The notes under the pieces: generated by a model
What the model saw: only the letters and a program-made list of their open reading frames with translations
What the model was told of the DNA's origin: nothing
Database searches by the model: none
Translations under genes and position numbers: made by a program
Origin: Fimbriimonadaceae bacterium
Lineage (GTDB): Bacteria > Armatimonadota > UBA10988
Direction of reading: 5' to 3'
Assembly (NCBI GenBank): GCA_020850355.1
Contig: JADZEX010000016.1
Location: 1-64,000, forward strand
Length of the DNA stretch: 64,000 nucleotides
Part shown: positions 18,401 through 26,500 of the stretch, piece by piece
Layout: the number at the start of each line of letters is the position of its first letter
Position numbering within the stretch: position 1 is the first letter of the stretch

Positions 18401-18849
18401 AGCAGATCGGCTGGCTGGACACCGGGGTGATCCAGCAGGAGAGCGGCCCCTTCCTGCGCGACTGCGCGCGGCTGCGGCACGGGCTGGGGGAGTGGTTCCC
18501 GACCGCCAAAATGCTGCGTGTGCCGCAGGTCCAGGGCGAGGTGCCGCAGCTCACCGCCGACTGGGCCTGGGTCGACGTCTGGCCGGTGACGCTGCCGGCG
18601 CTGCAGACCGGTGCCTGGCGCGCCGCCGATGGCCGCGTGGCAGTGATCCTGGCCAACTTCGGCGAGCAGCCGCTGAGTGTCAAGATTCAGCTCGACGCGG
18701 CCGACGCCGGCCTCGGCCAGCGGGCCACCGCCCGGCTGCGCACCGTCACCGGCGTGACCGCGGCTGGGGTCTGGAATCTGGCGCAGCCGCAGCCGGTCAG
18801 CGTGGCGGCCCAGACCGTGGTGGCGTACGAGCTGAGCAGCGCGCGTTGA
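15463..18849 (+). CDS. Exported DUF6259-type glycoside hydrolase
   Basis: A secreted protein of 1128 residues. After the signal peptide (MSVWLSLWLTACAVNA) come beta-rich domains. A TIM-barrel region then resembles DUF6259 and related glycosidases: VPTAIHWYNWHTIPFDTNYP, VKVMPYINGRLWDQGLPDF, IGVDGVYMDQIAAASPH (a likely catalytic Asp), YLTSECNSEPFMGYIDGYL. A terminal beta-sandwich closes it. The family is often seen in polysaccharide-degrading loci of Planctomycetota and Armatimonadota; the substrate is unknown. The ATG at 15463 has GGGAGG eight bases upstream. An in-frame 27-base duplication lies near the N-terminus (15631-15684). Confidence 0.82.
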   Translation: MSVWLSLWLTACAVNAPPTGWLRVDLPASSPGGLVTLPVDLTDAGRCWQPAVVPQPDQLAARVLPDQLAARVTPDLAAAVVPLQFDPAPDAPAGVVRGELTLLAPPAVRTVWVALSGGPAPARETAMAVAQKDGVLTIRGATYEVTHDPSKLAGLPSRIVLQPSGKVFAGYSLNDRVYQKEIGGYALRFDRQPQVSLAAHGPLRTVVEVRARYLNEAGAAPASRPSAVYRFAYRPGSPLVEVTAQIRQERRFDWAELHQLEIFFADDSFPGWVGGDPLTATTFEAKEATAVKNWAALRDGDSVIGLVGPGEARIYDGRGRYGTYLHGTWTAWSSTAATLRDVLYLSGAPGAVDEVAKLSQSPAWTLPARLTPAATLDVMERLTAAARARPAAVAPRVAWWVSRIGQRHGSLSARQTQLAALLAALPKLPRSSAELDRWYAAREKVTVLGSADLGVVLEAGQLTSLFDLGAGRELLGGRSPLWELELRQGTKTYAYGPGTWSERQGPPAVQTKAIPGGLQLLFAPQPVEWQRPDLGPAVELRLLLSGKRLGGTLQVRNDSAFAVSSLETAVVAVGALGDDHADDTFFFSRGAGELQRDPVGAGVDWETRYPSGWGSMQYEAVYDAAGGLYLAAEDPQACTKAPYAHGPEGTGTVRYGVRWPAPDLNVPGNDVGPLPWCLELFRGDWYDAAQIYRRWAARAAPWWVARTKTRPQRPATLSDTAVWICSGATPYEPDHTVRRSVEFAKFMGVPTAIHWYNWHTIPFDTNYPRYDPPKPRVPEGVAELQRAGVKVMPYINGRLWDQGLPDFETVARPWSCVDEQQVPYTETYGNGVKQAAMCPATAFWQQKQKQIVLWLQNEIGVDGVYMDQIAAASPHLCMNPQHGHPVGGGAWWCQGYWQMLAAIRREMRPGKYLTSECNSEPFMGYIDGYLTWHWQFARQVPAFSAVYGDQVVLFSRAYKQSPTMQLANRMKAAQSLVFGEQIGWLDTGVIQQESGPFLRDCARLRHGLGEWFPTAKMLRVPQVQGEVPQLTADWAWVDVWPVTLPALQTGAWRAADGRVAVILANFGEQPLSVKIQLDAADAGLGQRATARLRTVTGVTAAGVWNLAQPQPVSVAAQTVVAYELSSAR
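15631..15684 (+). repeat. 27-base in-frame tandem duplication
   Basis: Two adjacent 27-base copies (15631-15657 and 15658-15684) differ at only two bases and encode DQLAARVLP then DQLAARVTP. They lie in the N-terminal part of the DUF6259-type glycosidase and keep the frame, so they look like a recent slippage or recombination event. Confidence 0.9.
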
Positions 18850-18874
18850 CGGTCGGTCGACCCGTCGCTACACT
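18846..18874 (+). promoter_or_regulatory. Sigma-70-type promoter of ftsY
   Basis: The -35 box TTGACG (18846-18851) and -10 box TACACT (18869-18874) are separated by exactly 17 bases. The -35 box overlaps the stop codon of the glycosidase gene. Transcription should start near 18881, right at the GGAGGG ribosome site, giving a leader of only about 13 bases before the ftsY ATG. Confidence 0.8.
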
Positions 18875-18893
18875 GCCGCCGGAGGGCCGCTGG

Positions 18894-19778
18894 ATGTTCC
18901 GGAACTTCTTCCGCCGCGCCAAAGAGGTCGTGACGCAGGTCGAACTGCTCGACGACGACTTCTACGACGACCTCGAAGCGATGCTGATCCAGGCCGATGT
19001 CGGGGCCGAGACGGCGGTCGGCCTGGTCGCCAAAGTCCGCGAACAGGCCGCGACGGCGGCGACCGGCGATCCCGAGGTGGTCCGCGGCCTGCTGCGTGAC
19101 GCGGTGGTCGAGATTCTCGAACACCACACCGCCGACCTGGCGAAGGCGGCCGAGGGGCCGACCGTGGTGCTGGTGGTGGGGGTCAACGGCACCGGCAAGA
19201 CGACCTTCTGTGCCAAGCTGGCGCACCTCCTGGACCGCGACGGGCACGATGTGCTGTTGGCGGCCGGCGACACCTTCCGCGCCGCGGCGATCGAGCAGTT
19301 GGAGATCTGGGCCTGCCGGATCCAGTGCGAGATTGTCCGGCAGCAGCCCGGCGGTGACCCGGGCGCCGTGGTCTTCGACGCCATCAACGCGGCCGCGGCG
19401 CGGGGCAAGGACTATGTGATCGTCGACACCGCCGGCCGGCTGCACACCAAGGCCAACCTGATGGAAGAGCTGAAGAAGGTTGGCCGGGTGGTCGAGCGGG
19501 CGCATGGCGGGCCGGCCGAGGAGGTGCTGCTGGTGATCGACGGCACCACCGGCCAGAACGCGGTGCGGCAGGCCAAGCTGTTTGCGCAGGCGGTGCCGAT
19601 TACTGGACTGGTGGTCGCCAAGACCGACGGCACGGCCAAAGGCGGGGTGGTCATCACCGTCGCCGCCGAGCTGGGGGTGCCGGTGAAGTACCTCGGCACC
19701 GGCGAGCGACCGGTCGACCTGCAACCGTTCCGGCCGCGAGCCTTCGCGGCGCAGTTGTTCGAAGACGAGACCGCCTGA
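18894..19778 (+). CDS. ftsY: Signal recognition particle receptor FtsY
   Basis: The SRP receptor GTPase that docks ribosome-nascent chain-SRP complexes at the membrane for co-translational insertion. It is 294 residues, with a short N domain (LDDDFYDDLEAMLIQADVG) and the G domain: P-loop GVNGTGKTTFCAKLA, the DTFRAAAIEQL insertion-box element, DTAGRLHTKANLMEELKK (G3) and VAKTDGTAKGGVV (G4), ending in the conserved GTGERPVDLQPF. It lacks the long acidic A domain of E. coli. The ATG at 18894 follows GGAGGG at a good distance. It has its own promoter, overlapping the end of the glycosidase gene. Confidence 0.96.
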   Translation: MFRNFFRRAKEVVTQVELLDDDFYDDLEAMLIQADVGAETAVGLVAKVREQAATAATGDPEVVRGLLRDAVVEILEHHTADLAKAAEGPTVVLVVGVNGTGKTTFCAKLAHLLDRDGHDVLLAAGDTFRAAAIEQLEIWACRIQCEIVRQQPGGDPGAVVFDAINAAAARGKDYVIVDTAGRLHTKANLMEELKKVGRVVERAHGGPAEEVLLVIDGTTGQNAVRQAKLFAQAVPITGLVVAKTDGTAKGGVVITVAAELGVPVKYLGTGERPVDLQPFRPRAFAAQLFEDETA

Positions 19779-19809
19779 GCCAGAGCGCTCGCGGCGCAAG
19801 GAGATCGTG

Positions 19810-20667
19810 ATGCGGCGATGTTGGATGCTGGGAGTGGCCCTGCTGGTGAGCGCCTGCGCCCAGGCCCAGGAGCCGGCCGGCTTCAAGCCCTGTGCGGTGC
19901 CGGGCTGGCGGCTGGGGCTGCAGGCCTGGACGATGAACAAACTGACCGTCGTGGAAGTTATCGACCAATGCAAGCAGCTCGGGATCGAGTACCTGGAGTG
20001 CTTCCCAGGTCAGAAGGTGGCCCCCGACCTGGCGACGGGCTTCGCGCCGGGCTGCTCCGACGAGGCCAAGGCACGGGTCAAGGCGAAGCTGGCCGAGACC
20101 GGCGTCAAGCTGGTGCAGTTTGGCGTGGCGGGTATTCCGGGCGACGAGCCCGGCGCGCGGCGGTTCTTCGACTGGTGCAAGGAGATGGGGATCACGGGGA
20201 TCTCGACCGAGCCAGATCCGCGGAACATGCCCCTGCTGAGCAAGCTGTCCGACGAGTACCAGATCCGGATCGCCATCCACAACCACCCGAAGCCGAGCCG
20301 CTATTGGGACCCACAGACTGTCCTCGAGACCGTCAAGGACTGCGGCCCGCTGGTCGGCGCCTGCGCCGACACCGGCCACTGGCCGCGCAGCGAGGTCAAC
20401 TCGGTCGAGGCGCTGAAGAAGCTTGAAGGCCGGATCATGTCGCTGCACTTCAAGGACCTCAACAAGGCCGAGAAGGGTGGCCACGATGTTCCTTGGGGCA
20501 GCGGGGCCTGCGATGCCAAGGGGATGCTCAGCGAGCTCCAGCGACAGGGCTTCCAGGGCCTCTTCAGCATCGAGTACGAGGTCTGGAACGCCGAGCAGTT
20601 CGAGAATCTGAAGAAGTGCGTGGCGTGGTTCCAGGCGACCACCGACGAGCTGGCCAAGGCGAAGTAG
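19810..20667 (+). CDS. Sugar phosphate isomerase/epimerase-like TIM barrel, predicted lipoprotein
   Basis: A 285-residue AP-endonuclease-2/xylose-isomerase-like TIM barrel. The barrel strands include WRLGLQAWTMNKLTVVEVID, GIEYLECFPG and IRIAIHNHPKPSRYW, with metal-ligand type residues in GACADTGHWPRSEV and IMSLHFKDLN and the late Glu in LFSIEYEVW. The N-terminus MRRCWMLGVALLVSAC ends in a lipobox (VSAC), so the protein is probably anchored outside the cytoplasmic membrane. I start at the ATG at 19810, seven bases after AAGGAG; a GTG sits one codon earlier. Such exported isomerase-like proteins are common in Planctomycetota-like genomes; the substrate is probably a sugar or keto-sugar. Confidence 0.85.
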   Translation: MRRCWMLGVALLVSACAQAQEPAGFKPCAVPGWRLGLQAWTMNKLTVVEVIDQCKQLGIEYLECFPGQKVAPDLATGFAPGCSDEAKARVKAKLAETGVKLVQFGVAGIPGDEPGARRFFDWCKEMGITGISTEPDPRNMPLLSKLSDEYQIRIAIHNHPKPSRYWDPQTVLETVKDCGPLVGACADTGHWPRSEVNSVEALKKLEGRIMSLHFKDLNKAEKGGHDVPWGSGACDAKGMLSELQRQGFQGLFSIEYEVWNAEQFENLKKCVAWFQATTDELAKAK

Positions 20668-20688
20668 CGCCGCGGCGAGGAGTTCACG

Positions 20689-22206
20689 ATGCGACGAACC
20701 CGGCGAGGTTGGCTGTGGGGCGTGCTGCTGCTGACCGGCTGTAGCGGTGGCGGCGGCACCAACGCGCTGACCGGTAACCTCGCCGGGTACGTCTACGCTG
20801 CCGGCGGCGCGCTGGTGATCCGCAGCTCGGCCGGCCCGGCGGGCGGCGAGGTGCCGGTGCAGAGCGCCGTGGTCACCTGCCCTGGCGGCCTCGACCTGAC
20901 CGACACCACCGGCCGCTTCGACCTGGTCGGCCTGCAGCCGGGCGAGCAGACCGTGACGATTTCGAAGACCGGCTACAGCAGTGTCGTGCTGACCGGCACG
21001 GTGACCGCCGGCACGACCAACCTGTTGGGTCAGCCGGGCAGCAGCACGCGGCAGTGGACCGTGATGGTCTATCTCGATGCCGACAACCAGCGCGAGAGCG
21101 CGGCGCTGGCGGATCTGCTGGAACTGGAGCGGGTCGGCAGCACCAGTGCGGTGACGGTCGATGTGCTCTGCGACCGGGCCGTCGGCTACGACACCTCCAA
21201 CGGCGACTGGACGGGCGCGCGGCGCTTCACGGTGCAGCGCAGCAGCGATCCGACCCGCGTGCTGTCGTCGCGACTGGAATCGGAAGGCGGCAGTGCCACC
21301 GCCGAGGGCGAGCCCGACATGGGTGACCCGGCCGTGCTGCGGGCCTTCATCCAGAGCAGCCAGGCCCGCTGGCCGGCCAATCGGTACCTGCTGGTGGTCT
21401 GGGGCCGCGGCGGCGGCTGGCGTGCGCGAGCGGTCAGCAGCGACCTGACGGGCACGCCGCTGACCGTCGCCGAGCTGCCCAGCGCGTTGCAGACTTCGCC
21501 CGCCCTGGATGTCGTCGCCTTCGACAGCGATCTGGCGCAGATGCTGGAGACGGTCTACCAGATCCGCAACCGCTGCGGCTACGTGGTGGGCAGCCAGGAG
21601 CTGGTCCCCAGCGGCGGCCTGCCCTACGCGGCGCTGCTCACGGCGCTGACCGGCGACGCCACCCAAACGCCGGCGGAGCTGGCCGCGGCGCTCGTCACCG
21701 GCAGCGTCGACTTCTACGCTGGCAGCGCCACGGCGACCTGGGCCGCGGTCCGCACCGACCGGCTGGATACCGTCGCCGACCGCTTGGACGACCTCGCCAC
21801 CCGCTTGCGGCAGATCGGCGACGACACCAACCAGGCCGCGCAGCAGGCTGCCCGCGACGCCGCCCAGGGCTACGGCGGTGGCGACGAGCGGTTCCACGGT
21901 TACCGCGACCTGGTGGACCTGGCGACGCGGCTGGGCAGCGGCTTGAGCGACGTCACCCTGAGCAACGCCGCGGCAGCGCTGGAGACCGCGGTGACGGCCG
22001 CGCTGGTGGCGCGGGACAGCACCGGTGGCAGCGTCGCCGGGTCGCACGGCCTGAGCATCTACCTGCCCGACCGCGACGACTACCTCGGCCCCGGCGTCAG
22101 CGGCGAAACGCCGCGGCAGGACGCGTACGAAGCGCTCGAACTGAGCCGCGACACGAACTGGGACAACTACCTCGACGAGTTCTGTTCGCGGCAGCCGCGA
22201 CCTTAG
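20689..22206 (+). CDS. Clostripain-like (C11) lipoprotein, catalytic dyad lost
   Basis: A 505-residue predicted lipoprotein (MRRTRRGWLWGVLLLTGC). Residues about 30-120 form a carboxypeptidase-regulatory-like beta-sandwich (TDTTGRFDLVGLQPGEQTV). The C11 caspase-like domain begins with WTVMVYLDADNQ. In active clostripain relatives the dyad sits in a WNHGAGW and an FDACLM motif. Here the first reads WGRGGGW (Arg240 in place of His) and the second FDSDLAQM (Asp281 in place of Cys), so peptidase activity is not expected. A second paralogue at 53554-55155 keeps the His but has Ser for Cys. It may be a binding or adhesion protein. A sulfatase gene follows nine bases downstream. Confidence 0.87.
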   Translation: MRRTRRGWLWGVLLLTGCSGGGGTNALTGNLAGYVYAAGGALVIRSSAGPAGGEVPVQSAVVTCPGGLDLTDTTGRFDLVGLQPGEQTVTISKTGYSSVVLTGTVTAGTTNLLGQPGSSTRQWTVMVYLDADNQRESAALADLLELERVGSTSAVTVDVLCDRAVGYDTSNGDWTGARRFTVQRSSDPTRVLSSRLESEGGSATAEGEPDMGDPAVLRAFIQSSQARWPANRYLLVVWGRGGGWRARAVSSDLTGTPLTVAELPSALQTSPALDVVAFDSDLAQMLETVYQIRNRCGYVVGSQELVPSGGLPYAALLTALTGDATQTPAELAAALVTGSVDFYAGSATATWAAVRTDRLDTVADRLDDLATRLRQIGDDTNQAAQQAARDAAQGYGGGDERFHGYRDLVDLATRLGSGLSDVTLSNAAAALETAVTAALVARDSTGGSVAGSHGLSIYLPDRDDYLGPGVSGETPRQDAYEALELSRDTNWDNYLDEFCSRQPRP

Positions 22207-22215
22207 GAGCAGACC

Positions 22216-23592
22216 GTGGCGCACCTCAACCGCCGCCAGGCGCTGGCCGCGCTGGCCGGGGCGGCCGCCCTGGGGCAGGCGGCGCCGCGCCGCCGAAGTC
22301 AGCCAAACATCGTGCTGATCCTGGCCGACGACCTGGGCTGGGGCGACCTCGGCTGCTACGGTCAGCGACTCGTCGCCACGCCGCACCTCGACGCCCTCGC
22401 CGCGGCGGGCACCCGGTACACCGCCTGCTACGCCGGCAGCACGGTCTGCGCGCCGTCACGCTGTTGTCTGCTGACGGGTCTGCACACTGGCCATGCCCGC
22501 GTCCGCGGCAACGCCCTGGTGCCGCTGCGGCCCGACGAGGTAACCCTGCCGCGGCTGCTGCAACAGGCGGGCTACGCCACCGGGCTGTTCGGCAAGTGGG
22601 GCCTCGGCGAGCCGGGCAGCAGCGGGGTGCCCAGCCGGCAGGGCTGCGACGAGTTCTTCGGCTACCTCAACCAGGTCCACGCCCACAACGGCTGGCCGAC
22701 CCACCTCTGGCGTCACGAGCAGCGCGTGCCGCTGCCCAACGTCGTGCCCCGCGAACGGCCCGACGGCGGCGGCGTGGCCAGCCGCAGGGTGGCCTTTGCC
22801 AACGACCTGATCTGCGACGAGGCCCTCGGTTTCGTCGACCGCCAGCGCCACCGGCCCTTCTGGCTGTGCTTCACGCCGACCCTGCCACATGCCAACAACG
22901 AGGCGGGCCAGGATGGGATGGAGGTGCCTGACCAGGGCCGCTATGCCGACCTGCCGTGGCCGAAGGTGCAGCGCGACAAGGCGGCGGCCATCGGCCGGCT
23001 GGACTGGTACGTCGGCCGGCTGGTCGCCAGGCTGGCGGAGCACCGGCTGCTCGAGGATACGTTGATCGTCTTCAGCAGCGACAACGGCCCGCACCGCGAG
23101 GGTGGGGCGGACCCCGAGTTCCTGGACAGCAACGGCCCGCTGCGCGGGATCAAGCGCGACCTCTACGAGGGTGGCATCCGGGTCCCCGGCCTCGTCGCCT
23201 GGCGCGGTCAGGTGCCCGCCGGCCGCGTCTGTGGCGAGCCCTGGGCGCACTGGGACCTGCTCCCAACCTGTGCCGCGCTGGCCGGGACGATGGCGCCGGA
23301 CGGGCTCGATGGCATCGACCTCGGCAGCCTCTGGATCGGCGGCCCGCCACCGCAGCATCCGCCGTTCTACTGGGAGTTCCACGAGGGCGGGTTCAGCCAG
23401 GCCGTCCGCCACGGCGCCTGGAAGGCGGTCCGTCGCAAGAGCCGCCAGGCCTCCGTCGAGCTGTACGACCTGGTCAACGATCCAGCCGAGGCGCACGACC
23501 TGGCGGCGGCCCAGCCGGCCATCACCGCGGCCTTGACCCGACTGCTGGCGAGCGCCCGCCGCGACTCCGCGGAGTTCCCCGTGAAGGGATGA
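22216..23592 (+). CDS. Exported type I sulfatase
   Basis: A 458-residue arylsulfatase-superfamily enzyme that removes sulfate esters, likely from a polysaccharide. NRRQALAALAGAAALG looks like a twin-arginine signal. The metal site begins at PNIVLILADDLGWGDLG. The maturation motif C-x-P-S-R is intact at residues 78-82 (CAPSR), so formylglycine formation by an FGE-type enzyme is expected. FSSDNGPHREGG supplies later metal ligands, and LYDLVNDPAEAHDLAA is the usual C-terminal signature. Its stop overlaps the start of the large ATPase gene by ATGA. It lies directly after the C11-like lipoprotein gene and is probably co-transcribed with it. Confidence 0.93.
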   Translation: MAHLNRRQALAALAGAAALGQAAPRRRSQPNIVLILADDLGWGDLGCYGQRLVATPHLDALAAAGTRYTACYAGSTVCAPSRCCLLTGLHTGHARVRGNALVPLRPDEVTLPRLLQQAGYATGLFGKWGLGEPGSSGVPSRQGCDEFFGYLNQVHAHNGWPTHLWRHEQRVPLPNVVPRERPDGGGVASRRVAFANDLICDEALGFVDRQRHRPFWLCFTPTLPHANNEAGQDGMEVPDQGRYADLPWPKVQRDKAAAIGRLDWYVGRLVARLAEHRLLEDTLIVFSSDNGPHREGGADPEFLDSNGPLRGIKRDLYEGGIRVPGLVAWRGQVPAGRVCGEPWAHWDLLPTCAALAGTMAPDGLDGIDLGSLWIGGPPPQHPPFYWEFHEGGFSQAVRHGAWKAVRRKSRQASVELYDLVNDPAEAHDLAAAQPAITAALTRLLASARRDSAEFPVKG

Positions 23593-26500
23593 CCGCCAGC
23601 GGGGCGAAAGCCGTCGTTACCATGAGCGACGTCGCGCCGCGCACCTGGCATCTGGTCTTCCGCGCTACCAGCGGCACCGAGCCGTTCGCCGAGGGCGTTG
23701 GCCGGGCGGCCGCGCTGCAGGCCCTGGCCTCCTACGCGGCGACCGGCGAGGCAGTGATCCTGGCCTTCGCCCTGCTGCCGGCCGAACTCGACCTGCTGCT
23801 CTCGGGCGGCGACGGCGACGAGCTGGCCGACAACCTCCGCAACCGGCTCAGCCGTCAGGTCAACCGGGCGCTTGGCCGCAAAGGCAGCCTGCTCGGCCCG
23901 GCTCTGGTGCAGGCCACCGACGCCGACTGGGTCGCCCTGGCCGAGGCCATCGAGGAGCGCGTCGTGGCGGCCGGCCTGGCGCTGACGGCCGCTGCCTGCC
24001 CGGCCTGCAGTGCCGCTGTCGAACACGCCTCCTGGGTCCGCCAGGTGCCGACCAGCGGGCCGCGAGCCGCGTCGCTGGCGGCACCGCCGCTCCGGATCGG
24101 CGACGTGATCCGCGTGGCCGAGGTGCCCACGGTCGTGCAGTTGGCGGCGGCCGTGGAGCTGGCGGCGCAGCTCCGGCAGCCCGATCCCGCGGCCAGCAGC
24201 CGGGAGCTGCTGCGCGACTACGTGGCCCGCTGGTACCTCGACGACCGGCGCACGCTGCAAGTGGCGCGGACGGTGCTCGGCGGCCTGGCGCGCCCGACGC
24301 CGGGGGCCGGCTGGTTCGTCACCGGGCTGTACGGCGCCGGCAAGTCGCACCTCTTGGCGGCGACCGCCCTGACCGCTGGCAGCGCGCTGGCGCGGCAGGA
24401 ACTACTGGCGGCGCAGCCCGCCCTGGCCGACCTGCGCGCCGGGCTGCTGGCCGCCGGCGACCGCCTCGTGGTGGCGGTGGCGCTGGATCAGCAGTCGCCG
24501 GGCGGCAGCCTCGAGGACGCGGTCTTCGCGGCCGCCGGCCTGGCGCTGGCCGAGCTCGGTTGCGGCGCGCCGCTGGCCGAGCCCGACTGGGTGTGCGCCC
24601 AGACCGCGGAGCATCTGCTGCCGCGTTGGGAGCCCCAGCTCGACGCCGCGGCTGGCGGTTCGTGGCGCCAGTTGGCAGCCGCCCGGCCGGCGGCTGCGGC
24701 GCTGCTGGCGCAGGAACTGGTAGTCGCGCAGCGCCTGCCCATCACCTTCGCGCAGTCCCGTGTGGAGCGGCTGGGCCGCTTGCAGGAGCTGGCCGCCGAG
24801 GTCGGTCGCCACGGCGTGCTGCTGGTGCTCGACGAGCTGGCCGTCTTCCTGGCGGCCCGCGACCGCGCTGGGCTGCACGCCGACGCGTCGTTCCTGCAGT
24901 TTCTGGGGCAGCGCAGCCAGCACAGCCCGCTGTGGGTGCTGGCCGCGTTGCAGAAGCAGATCGAAGACGTTGGCGAGATTGAGCATTACACGCTGCGGCA
25001 GATCAAGGACCGCTTCGAAACTCGACTGGCCCTGCCACTGGCCGCGGCGCGCCAAGTGCTCGCCCGCAAGGCGCTGCCGCGGCACGACGGGGCGACGCTC
25101 CAAGCCGCGGTCGAGGCCTGCCAGCGGGCCTGGGGTGGCGGCGCGCGCCTGACCGACCTCAGCGTGGCGCTGCTGCGCGAGAGCTACCCGCTGCACCCGC
25201 TGACGCTGAGCATTCTGGAGAACTGTGCCGAACGCTTCCTGGCGCGCACGCGCAGCGTGATCGAGTTCGCCACGACGCGGGTCCGCGGCGATGAACTGGC
25301 GCCGGGCATCCTCGACCGGCCGGCGACTGCGCTGCTGACGCCGGACGAGCTGTGGGACCACTTCGCTCGCGACATGGTGCAACATCCTGACCTGCGGCGC
25401 TATCACGAGCAAGTCGTGCGCTGGTACGAAGAGCACCTGGCCAGCCTGGTCAGCGCCCCGGCCGACCGCGAGTTGGCGCTGCGGGCGGTGAAGACGCTGG
25501 TGCTGTTGCGACTGGCTGGCCTGCAGCGCAGTCTGCGCGACCTGGCGGCCGCCCTGGAGCCGCGGCCGGCGGGGCGCGAGGAGCGGCTGCGCGAGTTGCT
25601 CGAACAGCTGCGTACCGGGGGCAACTGGCTGACCGTCGAGCGGCGAGCTGGCGAGGCGCAGGACTGTTACCTGGTCGACCTGGAGTGGGACGCCAACGAG
25701 GTCCTGCGCCGCCGGCAGCGCAGTCTGGCCGCGACGTTGCGGCCGGGCGACGTGCGCCTGACGCAAGTGGCGGTCGGGGCTTGCGACCGGCCAGACTTCC
25801 CGCTGGCGGCCGCCCTCCACGCGCGCCGGGCGGAGGTCGTCTGGCGCCACAGCCGGCGGCAGCTCTTCCTGGTGCTGCGCGACCTCAGCCAGCTTTCGGG
25901 CCATGAGCTGGCCAACCACGCCGCGCTGCTGGCCGGCCCCGAGGTCTCCGAGTGCTGCTACCTGTTCATCGCCGAGCCGCAGGCCACTGCGGTGCAGGCG
26001 GCGGCGTTCGAGGCGGCGCTGGCCGAGGTGCCCGAGCAACGCTGGCGGCGCGCCCTGGCCGCCTGGATCCCGCGCGAGGCGAGCGCCGCGGAGCGCCGCC
26101 AGTGGGTCGATGATGCGGCTGCCGAACTGCTCCGGGCCGACCCCAGCGCGCGCGCCGGGCCCAGCGGTGAGGCGCTGCTGGCGCGGCTCGACGAGGACGC
26201 CCCGGAGCGGCTGGAACGCCTCCGCGAGCTGCTCGGGAGACTGCTGGCCGAGGGCCAGTTGCTGACTGCCGACGGCGCGCTGCCGCTGGCCGGCAACAGT
26301 TGGGCCGAGTTGTTGGAGCAGGCGGTCGGCCGTTGCCTGGACGGCGTCTTCCCGCGCTATGCCGAACTCGCGCCGCGCGGACGCCTGCCCGCCGCGGGGG
26401 TGGCCGCGGAGCTGGTCGAGGCGTTGGTGCTGCCGGGCGAGCTGACCGTCGCCCCGAGCTCGGTGCGGGCCCTGCAGCTCGAGGCGATCGCCCGACCGCT

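Noticed and set aside
19654-22386. A 910-codon open frame on the minus strand
   Set aside because: It is antisense to the TIM-barrel lipoprotein and the C11-like gene, which have lipoboxes, ribosome sites and family motifs; its own product is composition-biased with no domain.
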